From contig JAAYRW010000067.1 in NCBI GenBank assembly GCA_012518555.1, forward strand, positions 1 through 37,535: a stretch of 37,535 nucleotides of DNA, read 5' to 3'. The DNA comes from Tissierellia bacterium (lineage in GTDB: Bacteria > Bacillota > Clostridia > Tissierellales > Sedimentibacteraceae). The position numbers and the translations under genes were made by a program. The notes beneath the pieces were generated by a model that made no database searches, was not told the origin of the DNA, and was given only the letters and a program-made list of their open reading frames with translations. This document shows, piece after piece, positions 8,270-17,507 of this stretch. Every line of letters begins with the position of its first letter. The stretch's first letter is position 1.

Positions 8270-9916
8270 ATGGATTATAAAAAACTATCAGAATTATTAT
8301 TCCCAAATATAAGTAAGATAATTGATTACTATGAAAATGAAGTATATCCTGAGAGGGATTTACCGGAAGGGGCTAAGGTTACAAGATTGGCACCAAGTCC
8401 TACAGGTTTTATTCACTTGGGAAATTTATATGGAGCCTTCGTTGACGAACGATTGGCTCGTCAAAGTGGCGGTGTTTTCATGCTTAGAATAGAAGATACA
8501 GACCAAAAACGAAAAGTAGAAGGTTCCGTAGAAACGATAATTTCTTCCTTAGAATTTTTTGACTTGAGGTTTGACGAAGGTGCAACAATTGAAGGAGAGA
8601 CTGGAAACTACGGACCATATTATCAAAGTAATAGAGCAGAAATATACCAATGCTTTGCAAAACACTTAGTTGAAATGGGAAGAGCATACCCTTGTTTTTG
8701 TACAGAAGAAGAATTAGAAGAATTAAGAAAACAACAAATAGAGGAAAATGTAAATACAGGATATTACGGTAAATGGGCAAGAGATAGAAATTTAACTATT
8801 GAAGAAGTAGAAAATCATTTAGACAACAATAAAGAATTCGTTTTAAGATTACGCTCTGAAGGAACAGAAGAAGGCAGCTTTGAAATCAAAGATGCCATAA
8901 GAGGTCAGCTAAAACTTCCCGAAAACTTTCAAGATATAGTAATTCTAAAAACAAACGGCATACCTACATATCATTTTGCCCATGTAGTAGACGATCATCT
9001 AATGCGTGTAACCCATGTAGTAAGAGGCGAAGAATGGCTTTCTACACTGCCTATCCATTATGAATTATTTACTGTATTAGGCTGGGAAACTCCTATTTAC
9101 TGCCATACAGCTCATTTGATGATAATGGAAAATGGGGCAAGAAGAAAGCTGTCAAAGAGAAAAGATCCGGAGCTGGGTTTAGGTTACTATAGGGAATTAG
9201 GTTACCATCCTGCAGCTGTAAGAGAATACTTACTTACTATACTGAATTCAAACTATGAAGAATGGAGAATGGAAAATCCTGAAAGCTCCATCGATGAATT
9301 TGAATTTACTTTGGAGAAAATGAGTACTTCAGGAGCCTTGTTTGATTTAGATAAGTTAAATAATATAAGTAAGGACGTACTATTAAAAATTCCGGCAGAA
9401 GAAATATATGAATTTTTACAAAAGTGGGCTAATGAATATAAAAAGGAAGCAGCTGAACTTCTGCTTTCCAACAAAGAACAAGTAATTAAGCTACTATCTG
9501 TAGGAAGAGAGGGTAGAAATCCTCGAAAAGATTTAATATACTGTCAACAAATTTTAGAATTTATAAGCTATTACTTTGATGAATATTTTGAAATTGTTGA
9601 TAAATATCCGGAAAACATAGATGAAGAGGAAGCAAAGAAACTTCTGAATGCATATTTAACTACTTACGATCATAGTGATGACCAAAGCCAATGGTTTGAC
9701 AAAATAAGGACTATAGCGAGTGAAAACGGCTATGCAGCAAAACCAAAAGACTACAAGAAAAACCCAGACAGTTATAAAGGCCACGTAGGCCATGTAAGTA
9801 CCCTAGTAAGAATAGCTGTAATGGGTCGGGCTGTATCTCCTGATGTATGGGAGTTACAACAAATAATGGGAGAAGAAAAAGTAAGAAGAAGAATTGAAAA
9901 TGCTATAAACAAATAA
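8270..9916 (+). CDS. gltX: Glutamate--tRNA ligase (long clostridial-type form)
   Basis: RLAPSPTGFIHLGNL (HIGH region), KLSKRKDPELGL (KMSKS region); start moved to ATG 8270 after GGAGGA. Confidence 0.92.
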   Translation: MDYKKLSELLFPNISKIIDYYENEVYPERDLPEGAKVTRLAPSPTGFIHLGNLYGAFVDERLARQSGGVFMLRIEDTDQKRKVEGSVETIISSLEFFDLRFDEGATIEGETGNYGPYYQSNRAEIYQCFAKHLVEMGRAYPCFCTEEELEELRKQQIEENVNTGYYGKWARDRNLTIEEVENHLDNNKEFVLRLRSEGTEEGSFEIKDAIRGQLKLPENFQDIVILKTNGIPTYHFAHVVDDHLMRVTHVVRGEEWLSTLPIHYELFTVLGWETPIYCHTAHLMIMENGARRKLSKRKDPELGLGYYRELGYHPAAVREYLLTILNSNYEEWRMENPESSIDEFEFTLEKMSTSGALFDLDKLNNISKDVLLKIPAEEIYEFLQKWANEYKKEAAELLLSNKEQVIKLLSVGREGRNPRKDLIYCQQILEFISYYFDEYFEIVDKYPENIDEEEAKKLLNAYLTTYDHSDDQSQWFDKIRTIASENGYAAKPKDYKKNPDSYKGHVGHVSTLVRIAVMGRAVSPDVWELQQIMGEEKVRRRIENAINK

Positions 9917-9932
9917 AATTTATCATTTATAG

Positions 9933-9966
9933 AAGCAGTACAGAAGAAAAGCTGTACTGCTTTTTA
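9933..9966 (+). terminator. Rho-independent terminator of gltX
   Basis: AAGCAGTACAG-aagaaaag-CTGTACTGCTT followed by TTT. Confidence 0.85.
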
Positions 9967-10030
9967 TCTCATCACAATCCAATCAGGAGGAACAGAGGAA
10001 ACATCTATTATATCCTCCGGAGAATGAATA

Positions 10031-11953
10031 TTAAAATATCAATTTATAAAGGCTAGCCGTTATAAAACATACTGCAAATGCTATTGTTGTCGGTATTATA
10101 AATGCTGCAAAAGTCCATTTCAAGCTGCCGGTTTCCTTTTTTATAGTCCACAGGGTTGTTGAACAGGGCCAGTGGAGGAGTGAGAAGAGCATTACGTTTA
10201 AAGCTGTTAATCCAGTCCAGCCATTGGCTAATAGCACATTTTTTAAAGACTCCACACTTTCAAAGTCTATGAGGCTTCCTGTTGACATATAGGCCATTAG
10301 AAGAACCGGAATTACTATTTCATTGGCAGGAAAACCTGCTATAAAGGCTAAAAGGATGAAACCGTCAAGACCCATAGCCTTGCCTAAAGGTTCTAAGAAG
10401 TTGGCTATATAGATTAATATGCTCATATCCCCTAGATAAATATTGGCCAGCAACCATGTAACTGCCCCTGCCGGTGCTGCAACAACTATAGCTCTAAATA
10501 GTACAAATATAGTTCGATCTATTATTGAAGTATATATTACTCTGCCTACTTGAGGTGCTCTGTAAGGAGGCAGTTCCAAGGTAAATGTAGATGGAACTCC
10601 CTTTAACAAGGTTTTAGACAACAAATACGATACGACTAAGGTGGCAAAGACACCTATAATAACTAGTAGGGTAATCGATATTGCCGGTATGATACTGTCA
10701 ATAAAGGAACCTGAGTAAGCAAAAAAGGCCGCTGACAATACTATAGTTAAAGGGAATCTACCGTTGCAAGGAACAAGATTATTTGTAATAATTGCAATTA
10801 ATCTTTCCCTGGGAGAATCGATTATTCTACAACCTATAACTCCGGCAGCATTACACCCAAAACCCATACACATTGTAAGGCACATTTTTCCGTGAGCTCG
10901 TGCTTTTTTAAACAAATGATCTACGTTAAATGCAATTCTCGGTAAATATCCTAAGTCTTCTAAAAGAGTAAACATAGGGAAGAATATTGCCATAGGGGGA
11001 AGCATTACAGATACAACCCATGCAAGACCTAAATACACTCCGTCTAATAAAACACCTCTAATAAAATCATTTACTTGAAGCCTAATGAAAATATTAGTTA
11101 ATGTTTCATGAAATCCAAACAATATATTACTTAATAATTGGGAAGGGTAGTTAGCCCCCTGAATAGTAATCCAAAAAATTAATCCTAAGAGGGAAAGCAT
11201 AATTGGTATGCCGAATATTTTCGACGTTACAATATCATCTATTTTTTTATCTCTATTAAGTTTTTTTGCATCCTCCTTTACATACTTTTCTTTTAATTCT
11301 TTAGCATAATTGTAATTGCTTTCTGTAATTTCTTCTCTTACTTCAGCATCTTGCTGAAAATATAGAGTACTTTCAACTTCATCTCTGCTGTCTTTATTTA
11401 ATACGATCTTTTCAATTTTTTCTTTAAGTTCCTTCATACCCTCTCCCTTTCTTGCAGCAGTTAGTAGGATGGGAATATTTAATTCTTTTTCCAGTCCTTC
11501 TTTATCAATCGAAATATTTTTTCTTCTTGCTTCATCTATTAAATTAATACAAAGGATTACTTTGTTAGTTATTTTTGATATTTGAAAAACTAAATTTAAA
11601 TTTCTTTCAAGGCAGGTGGCATCTGCAACTACAACTACCGCATCATAGTTACCGTAGCATATAAAATCCCTGGCTACTTCTTCATCTTTAGAAGCAGAAA
11701 ACAATGAATAAGAACCGGGCAGATCTACTAATATATAATCATTACTATTATGTTTGAACTCCCCTCGTGCAGAAACAACGGTTTTTCCCGGCCAATTACC
11801 CGTATGTTGGTTCAGCCCTGTTAAGTAATTAAAAACCGTACTTTTGCCTGTATTAGGGTTTCCTGCCAATGCTACTACATATTGATCTTCGTCCTTTGAA
11901 ATTTCATATATTTCTTTTAACTTTACTTTTACAGATTCAGCTGTAAGTCCCAT
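10031..11953 (-). CDS. feoB: Ferrous iron transport protein B
   Basis: G1 GNPNTGKST, LVDLPGSYSL, long transmembrane region with CMGFGCNAAGVIGCRII, typical of FeoB. Confidence 0.96.
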   Translation of the reverse strand: MGLTAESVKVKLKEIYEISKDEDQYVVALAGNPNTGKSTVFNYLTGLNQHTGNWPGKTVVSARGEFKHNSNDYILVDLPGSYSLFSASKDEEVARDFICYGNYDAVVVVADATCLERNLNLVFQISKITNKVILCINLIDEARRKNISIDKEGLEKELNIPILLTAARKGEGMKELKEKIEKIVLNKDSRDEVESTLYFQQDAEVREEITESNYNYAKELKEKYVKEDAKKLNRDKKIDDIVTSKIFGIPIMLSLLGLIFWITIQGANYPSQLLSNILFGFHETLTNIFIRLQVNDFIRGVLLDGVYLGLAWVVSVMLPPMAIFFPMFTLLEDLGYLPRIAFNVDHLFKKARAHGKMCLTMCMGFGCNAAGVIGCRIIDSPRERLIAIITNNLVPCNGRFPLTIVLSAAFFAYSGSFIDSIIPAISITLLVIIGVFATLVVSYLLSKTLLKGVPSTFTLELPPYRAPQVGRVIYTSIIDRTIFVLFRAIVVAAPAGAVTWLLANIYLGDMSILIYIANFLEPLGKAMGLDGFILLAFIAGFPANEIVIPVLLMAYMSTGSLIDFESVESLKNVLLANGWTGLTALNVMLFSLLHWPCSTTLWTIKKETGSLKWTFAAFIIPTTIAFAVCFITASLYKLIF

Positions 11954-11967
11954 ACTATCACTCCCTT

Positions 11968-12186
11968 TTAATAAACTTCGATTAAATCTGATTCTTCACT
12001 TCTTAAAGCAATCATGGCTCCCCTGATTCTATATACCGTTAAATTATTTTTAGGTCCTTTTCTTAATACTTCCACCTGAGCCCCAGAGGTCAGTCCTAAG
12101 GCAAGAAATCTTTCCTTTAAATAATCTTGTGCTCTATTATTTTTAACTTTTACAATTTCTCCAACCTTTACATCTAATAATTTCAT
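11968..12186 (-). CDS. feoA: Ferrous iron transport protein A
   Basis: FeoA SH3-like small protein (LALGLTSGAQVEVLRKGPKNNLTVYRIRGAMIALRSEESDLIEV) directly upstream of feoB. Confidence 0.93.
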   Translation of the reverse strand: MKLLDVKVGEIVKVKNNRAQDYLKERFLALGLTSGAQVEVLRKGPKNNLTVYRIRGAMIALRSEESDLIEVY

Positions 12187-12236
12187 TTGAATGCTCCTGT
12201 CATATTTAATATTTTATTGAATAATATTTTTTAAGA

Positions 12237-12252
12237 GTTAGCTTTAGCTAAC
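12237..12252. promoter_or_regulatory. Candidate DtxR-family operator in the feoA/dtxR divergent region
   Basis: Perfect palindrome GTTAGCT-TT-AGCTAAC between divergent feoA and the DtxR-like regulator. Confidence 0.65.
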
Positions 12253-12304
12253 ATTCTAAAACATAATATGTTAATAGTTTAATTTTGACACAAAAGGAGG
12301 AATT

Positions 12305-12757
12305 ATGAAGGAAGAATTTTATACCCTTAAAGGATATAAAATAAAAAATGAAGAAACCCTTTCATCTTCTATGGAAGACTATATTGAAATGATATTTAGA
12401 CTATCAAAGGATGGAAAGGAAGTTCGAGTAAGAGAATTATCACAAGCATTAAACGTACAGCCACCTTCAACAACCAAAATGATTAGAAGACTTGCCAGAG
12501 AAGGCTATGTTTTCTATGAAAAATACGGTTGTATAAATCTAACGGAAAAAGGTGAAAAATTAGGAAGCAAACTTCTAGACAGACATAAAACTATTTTTGA
12601 ATTTTTAAAATCTATTGGAGTTGAAAAAAATATTTTAGAACAGACAGAAATAATGGAACATGCGGTAAATGATGAAGTATTAAGCAGAATTAAAAAGCTT
12701 ACGGAATTTTTGAAAAAATGCCATCAAAATAATGACCGAAACAATGGAGAAAATTAG
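12305..12757 (+). CDS. DtxR/MntR-family metal-dependent regulator
   Basis: SSSMEDYIEMIFRLSKDGKEVRVRELSQALNVQPPSTTKMIRRLAREGYVFYEKYG; strong AGGAGG RBS. Confidence 0.92.
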   Translation: MKEEFYTLKGYKIKNEETLSSSMEDYIEMIFRLSKDGKEVRVRELSQALNVQPPSTTKMIRRLAREGYVFYEKYGCINLTEKGEKLGSKLLDRHKTIFEFLKSIGVEKNILEQTEIMEHAVNDEVLSRIKKLTEFLKKCHQNNDRNNGEN

Positions 12758-12781
12758 TATCTTTCATTGTTTCGGTTTTTT
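12735..12781 (+). terminator. Rho-independent terminator overlapping the 3' end of the DtxR-like CDS
   Basis: ACCGAAACAATG ... CATTGTTTCGGT followed by TTTTT. Confidence 0.8.
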
Positions 12782-12816
12782 ATGTCCATTATTTTATAAT
12801 AATTCTTATTAGTTAA

Positions 12817-12945
12817 TCATTTTTTGTTTTCATCTACGTCTTTTTTTCGTTCTTCCACTTCAAATTCGCTGGGAATATAAACATTACCAGGGTTGGAAGG
12901 CTTTTTATTTCTCATCTTTAATTTGTTAGTTAATTTTTTAAACAT
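12817..12945 (-). CDS. Candidate small protein (42 aa), absent from the supplied ORF track
   Basis: ATG preceded by AAGGCGGTGAG RBS; translation MFKKLTNKLKMRNKKPSNPGNVYIPSEFEVEERKKDVDENKK*. Confidence 0.55.
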   Translation of the reverse strand: MFKKLTNKLKMRNKKPSNPGNVYIPSEFEVEERKKDVDENKK

Positions 12946-13091
12946 ATTCTCACCGCCTTTTTAATAGTTTTACAAAATTTTATAAATATATTACTAGCTT
13001 TAAAATTCTATAATTTCGAATAGTATTAACTTATTTATAAAATTTGAATAACATAGGATAAAGAGTTTTTACGTTCCGACGGAGGTAGAAT

Positions 13092-13868
13092 ATGTATATT
13101 TGTGAATTGAAAAATATCTCTAAAAGATTTCATACAATAAATAATGAAACTAAGGCAATCGAAGATTTATCATTTAAAGTGAAAAAGGGAGAAATAGTTT
13201 CCATTGTAGGTCCCTCCGGCTCAGGTAAGTCAACGGTCTTAGCATTAATAGCAGGCTTAGAGAAGCCCTCAGGGGGAGAATTAATAGTAAACACTGACAG
13301 CATAGGGTTTATGTTTCAGAAAGATCAGCTATATGAATGGCGAAATGTTTATAAAAATTGTCTACTTGGCTTAGAAGTTAAAAAAATGGACAGTCAAGAA
13401 AATAAGGAGAAAGTTCTTGGAATGCTTGATAGATACGGATTAACAAATTTTAAAAACCACTATCCAAGTCAATTATCAGGAGGTATGAGACAAAGGGCTG
13501 CCTTAGTACGTACTTTAGCTATTGAACCAGATTTACTTCTTTTAGATGAGCCTTTTTCTGCTTTAGATTACCAAACTAGGTTAGCCATAGGTGATGAAGT
13601 AGGTACAATTTTAAGAAATGAAAAAATAAGTACAATTCTTGTAACTCATGATATACCTGAAGCAGTAAGTATTTCAGATAGAGTTATTGTTTTTACGGAA
13701 AGACCCGCCAAAATTAAAAAAGAATATGAAATAAAATTTGACGAATGTCCCGGGGAAAGAACACCTATGAAATGTAGAAATACACTAGCCTTTGGTGAAT
13801 ACTTCAGAAATATATGGAGGGATTTAGATGGAAAAGAAAAAGAAACAATCGAAACAAGGTATTTCTAA
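13092..13868 (+). CDS. ABC transporter ATP-binding protein (nitrate/taurine-type)
   Basis: GPSGSGKST, LSGGMRQRAALVRTL, LLLLDEPFSALD. Confidence 0.92.
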   Translation: MYICELKNISKRFHTINNETKAIEDLSFKVKKGEIVSIVGPSGSGKSTVLALIAGLEKPSGGELIVNTDSIGFMFQKDQLYEWRNVYKNCLLGLEVKKMDSQENKEKVLGMLDRYGLTNFKNHYPSQLSGGMRQRAALVRTLAIEPDLLLLDEPFSALDYQTRLAIGDEVGTILRNEKISTILVTHDIPEAVSISDRVIVFTERPAKIKKEYEIKFDECPGERTPMKCRNTLAFGEYFRNIWRDLDGKEKETIETRYF

Positions 13869-14646
13869 GGAACAGCAGCAGTATTTGCAGTCCATTAAAA
13901 GAGAAAAAATATTTATTAGGATAACGCAAGTATTGTTGTTCCTTCTAGCAATTGTAAGCTGGGAAGCAGCAGCAAGGCATAATATTATCGATACCTTCCT
14001 TACTAGTAGTCCCGGCGCAATTTTTGAACTTATTATAGGCTTTATAAAAGATGGAAGTTTATTTAAGCATCTTTATGTTTCAACGACAGAGACGGTTGTC
14101 GGTTTTTTAGTAGGCACAATAGTAGGATTGTTGGCAGCAGTAGTTTTATGGTGGTTTGAAAAATTAGCAAGGATAATGGACCCTTACATGGTTATTTTAA
14201 ATAGTCTTCCTAAAACAGCACTAGCCCCCATAATTATTTTATGGGCAGGTATGGGATTTTCGGGAATAGTAGTTACGGCTGCATCAATTTCAGTAGTCGT
14301 TACAACTATGACCTTGTATACAGGATTTGTTAATGTAGAAAAAGACAAAATAATCTTATTAAGAACCTTGGGAGGAAATAAATTTCAAGTTTTGAAAAAA
14401 GTTATAATTCCTGCAAATCTTCCAAACATTATGAGCGTTATAAAAGTCAATATAGGCTTATCCTGGATAGGCGTAATAGTTGGAGAATTTTTAGTTTCAA
14501 AGGCGGGAATAGGTTATTTAATACTTTATGGAAGCCAAACTTTTAAATTAGATTTGGTAATGATGGGTGTATTTGTTTTAGGTATAGTAGCTGCCTTAAT
14601 GTATTTTTTAGCTGCTTGGCTTGAAAAAAAGGTAATAAAGTATTAA
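13828..14646 (+). CDS. ABC transporter permease (SsuC/TauC type)
   Basis: Multi-TM protein with IKVNIGLSWIGVIVGEFLVSKAGIGYLILYGSQTF; GGAGGG RBS before ATG 13828; overlaps the ATPase by 41 nt. Confidence 0.9.
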   Translation: MEKKKKQSKQGISKEQQQYLQSIKREKIFIRITQVLLFLLAIVSWEAAARHNIIDTFLTSSPGAIFELIIGFIKDGSLFKHLYVSTTETVVGFLVGTIVGLLAAVVLWWFEKLARIMDPYMVILNSLPKTALAPIIILWAGMGFSGIVVTAASISVVVTTMTLYTGFVNVEKDKIILLRTLGGNKFQVLKKVIIPANLPNIMSVIKVNIGLSWIGVIVGEFLVSKAGIGYLILYGSQTFKLDLVMMGVFVLGIVAALMYFLAAWLEKKVIKY

Positions 14647-14736
14647 AATACTGTTTATCTTTGCAATATAATAGCTAGTATTTTATTATATCAAAATAAT
14701 ATTAATTTATTAAAATAGTGATGATAAGATTTAGTT

Positions 14737-14767
14737 AGGAGCAATACTTTGTACTGCTCCTATTTTA
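14737..14767 (+). terminator. Rho-independent terminator
   Basis: AGGAGCAATACtttGTACTGCTCCT followed by ATTTT. Confidence 0.7.
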
Positions 14768-14870
14768 GTCTAGAAGTCAAAATATTCATCCTTGCTCTAA
14801 AATTCCTTGAAAGATAAATAGCAATATGTTAAACTAAAACAGAAATCTTAACAATAGAAAGGAATTTATA

Positions 14871-15416
14871 ATGACGGCTTCTTCGATATTTTACCCATTA
14901 ATGTTTATAGTAATAATTTATTTTATTTTCACAAATATTAGGGACAATATTAAGTATAAGAAAGAGAATATGGAAGTCCTTCTCTATCTAAATAATGATG
15001 ATAGATTAGTTCACTTATTAAGCAGTATATTAATGGCAGTAATGATTGGTATGACCGGAATTCTAATATTAGGAATGCTTAAGTCAGAATCATTTGCAAT
15101 TGAAGATGTATTAACTATGGGAGTATTACCGGCTTTAATGGTTGTTTTATACATACCTTTATCAAAAAAGACCAGGCTATCAACTTTAGGAATACATAAA
15201 AGATCCTACCTAATCAGATGGGAAAATATAAAGTCAATCAATTATTTAAAGCCTGATGCAAAAGATAGAGTAAAAACTAAGATATTACATATTAATTTTA
15301 ACAGGGATACTACTACGGAAATCACCTTTTTAAAAGGAGATCCCCAGTTAGAAAAGTTTAAAGAAATAGCAAAAAAATACAAAGTAAATAAGAAAGGTAA
15401 GAGAAGTGGTAAGTAA
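14871..15416 (+). CDS. Membrane protein, DUF5673-like
   Basis: Two N-terminal TM regions, then a PH-like domain (TRLSTLGIHKRSYLIRWENIKSINYL). Confidence 0.65.
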   Translation: MTASSIFYPLMFIVIIYFIFTNIRDNIKYKKENMEVLLYLNNDDRLVHLLSSILMAVMIGMTGILILGMLKSESFAIEDVLTMGVLPALMVVLYIPLSKKTRLSTLGIHKRSYLIRWENIKSINYLKPDAKDRVKTKILHINFNRDTTTEITFLKGDPQLEKFKEIAKKYKVNKKGKRSGK

Positions 15417-16182
15417 ATTTATAGACAGTCATGCACATCTTGATGACAGAAGATTCGACAGATACAGAGACAGATTAATAAAATCATTATTAGAAAACGA
15501 TGTTGAAGCAGTATTAAATCCTGGTGCAGATTTAAAATCTTCAAAAAAGGCAGTAGAAATAGCTGAAAAATATCCTAATGTATACGCAGCAGTAGGATGT
15601 CATCCTCACGATACTAAGTATATGAAGGATGAAACTATGGATATATTTAGAGATTTAGCCAAAAGTAAAAAGGTAGTAGCTATAGGTGAAATCGGTTTAG
15701 ATTATCATTATGATAATTCAGAAAGAGATGTTCAGAGGAAATGGTTTAGAGAGCAAATTAGGTTAGCTAAGGAATTAGATTTGCCATACATTGTCCACGA
15801 CAGAGAAGCTCACGGAGATCTTATAAAGATTATGAAGGAAGAGCATTATGATGGAGCAAGAGGAGTATTACACTGTTACTCAGGAAGTGTTGAACTAGCA
15901 AAAGAATTTATAAAATTAGGATTTTATATTTCCTTGGCAGGTCCCGTTACCTTCAGAAAAGCACGGGTTCCCAAATTAGTAGCAAAGGAAATTCCTTTCG
16001 ATAAGTTGCTTATAGAAACGGATTCTCCTTACTTAACTCCGGAACCTTTCAGAGGTAGAAGGAATGAACCAAAGTATGTAAGATTCGTTGCTGAGGAAAT
16101 AGCAGAAATTAGAAATGTTTCCTTAGATGAAGTTGCCGAAAGAACGACTCAAAACTTTAAAACATTATTTGAGGTAAAATGA
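15406..16182 (+). CDS. tatD: TatD-family metal-dependent hydrolase
   Basis: FIDSHAHLDD, AIGEIGLDYHY, HCYSGS, LIETDSPYLTPEPFRGRRNEP; GTG start overlapping the upstream gene. Confidence 0.95.
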   Translation: MVSKFIDSHAHLDDRRFDRYRDRLIKSLLENDVEAVLNPGADLKSSKKAVEIAEKYPNVYAAVGCHPHDTKYMKDETMDIFRDLAKSKKVVAIGEIGLDYHYDNSERDVQRKWFREQIRLAKELDLPYIVHDREAHGDLIKIMKEEHYDGARGVLHCYSGSVELAKEFIKLGFYISLAGPVTFRKARVPKLVAKEIPFDKLLIETDSPYLTPEPFRGRRNEPKYVRFVAEEIAEIRNVSLDEVAERTTQNFKTLFEVK

Positions 16183-16183
16183 A

Positions 16184-16236
16184 GGGGGACACACCTTTAA
16201 ATGAAATCGCCTTTGTAGGTGAATTTAAAGGTGTGT
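16184..16236. repeat. REP-like palindrome 1 (GGGGGACACACC...)
   Basis: 14-bp perfect arms ACACACCTTTAAAT / ATTTAAAGGTGTGT with a 20-nt loop, preceded by GGGGG. Confidence 0.6.
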
Positions 16237-16292
16237 TAATTATTGTTGACATTTTTTATAAGAAAGATTTATCCTAAAAGGTAGGGAAAATT

Positions 16293-16883
16293 ATGAAAGT
16301 TGACAGAAATTTTTATAATAGGGATGCACGGATTGTAGGTCAAGATCTCATAGGGAAAACATTAGTGAGAAAGTATAACCATACATTAATTAAATCGAGA
16401 ATTATTGAAACGGAAGCATATATAGCTGCAATCGATAAGGCAAGTCACGGCTACGGCGGAAAAATAACTCCCCGAACTAGGGTTATGTTTGGTCCTCCTG
16501 GCTATACCTATGTTTATTTAATTTATGGAATGTATTATTGTTTAAACTTCGTAACAGAAGAAGAAGGTGTAGGCAGTGGAGTTTTAATAAGGGCTGTAGA
16601 ACCCTTAGAAAATATTGAGCAAATGTATCTTAATAGATATAATAAGCCATTAAATGAACTTACAAATTATCAGAAAAAAAATCTTTCTAATGGTCCCGGA
16701 AAACTATGTAATGCATTGAAGATTACTACTGAACATAATGGAATAGATCTAACAGCTAACGAAATATATGTAGAAGATGCAGGATATAAAGCTTTCACCC
16801 TAGAAAAAAGCAAACGAATAAATATAGATTACGCTGAAGAAGCTAAAGATTTTTTGTGGAGATACACTATTAAAGATTTATAA
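16293..16883 (+). CDS. mpg: 3-methyladenine DNA glycosylase (AAG/MPG family)
   Basis: DLIGKTLVRK, ETEAYIAAIDKASHGYGGKITPRTRVMFGPPGYTYVYLIYGMYYCLNFVT, LSNGPGKLCNAL. Confidence 0.95.
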   Translation: MKVDRNFYNRDARIVGQDLIGKTLVRKYNHTLIKSRIIETEAYIAAIDKASHGYGGKITPRTRVMFGPPGYTYVYLIYGMYYCLNFVTEEEGVGSGVLIRAVEPLENIEQMYLNRYNKPLNELTNYQKKNLSNGPGKLCNALKITTEHNGIDLTANEIYVEDAGYKAFTLEKSKRINIDYAEEAKDFLWRYTIKDL

Positions 16884-16892
16884 TAAAAAAGC

Positions 16893-16921
16893 TTGACAAA
16901 TATACTATTTATAAATATAAT
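16893..16921 (+). promoter_or_regulatory. Consensus sigma-70 promoter of the FabT-like gene
   Basis: TTGACA-N17-TATAAT, exact consensus. Confidence 0.85.
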
Positions 16922-16933
16922 TTGATTATCAAA
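16921..16933. promoter_or_regulatory. FabT-type operator overlapping the -10/start site
   Basis: Palindrome TTTGAT-T-ATCAAA in context AATTTGATTATCAAAGT, close to the streptococcal FabT consensus ANTTTGATTATCAAATT (recalled, not looked up). Confidence 0.75.
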
Positions 16934-16950
16934 GTAATTGAGGTGGTTTA

Positions 16951-17397
16951 ATGAACAATCATGCTACAGTTAATGAAATATTAGTAAGACTTTTTGCTAA
17001 TATACTGGATATTGAAGAAAAGTGCCTGAAAGTTGGGGAATTTTCTGATTTATCCATATCGGAAATGCATGTAATTGAGAATATAGGATATTCAGACGAA
17101 CGCACCATGTCAGATACGGCTAAGACTTTAAAAGTTACATCAGGAACACTAACAACTGCAGTAGATAATCTAATAAAAAAAGGATATGTGGAAAGACGTC
17201 GTTCAGCAGAAGACAGAAGGGTAGTTAAAATTAGGTTGACGGAAAAGGGAAAGGCAGCTTTTAAGTCCCATGAAGATTTTCACAAAGATTTAGTAACGAG
17301 TGCTCTGCAGCAGTTAAACAGCCATGAAGAAGAGGTGCTAATTAAAGTTCTTTCAGATATAGATGTATTTTTCAATGAAAAATATAATTTTGTATAG
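16951..17397 (+). CDS. fabT: MarR-family regulator, FabT-like (fatty acid synthesis repressor)
   Basis: EILVRLFANILDIEEKCLKVGEFSDLSISEMHVIENIG and VTSGTLTTAVDNLIKKGYVERRRSAEDRRVVKIRLTEKG resemble streptococcal FabT; FabT-type operator in its own promoter. Confidence 0.8.
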   Translation: MNNHATVNEILVRLFANILDIEEKCLKVGEFSDLSISEMHVIENIGYSDERTMSDTAKTLKVTSGTLTTAVDNLIKKGYVERRRSAEDRRVVKIRLTEKGKAAFKSHEDFHKDLVTSALQQLNSHEEEVLIKVLSDIDVFFNEKYNFV

Positions 17398-17407
17398 TTT
17401 TATGAAT

Positions 17408-17449
17408 GGGGACATCCTCGTATAAAAAAGTAAGAGTGAGGAATGTTCC
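17408..17449. repeat. REP-like palindrome 2 (degenerate)
   Basis: GGGGACATCCTC ... GAGGAATGTTCC imperfect inverted repeat. Confidence 0.4.
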
Positions 17450-17507
17450 TTCTTTGCAAGTAAACACTTCAACAATCAAAATATTTGAATATAAAGAGAG
17501 GCTAGTT

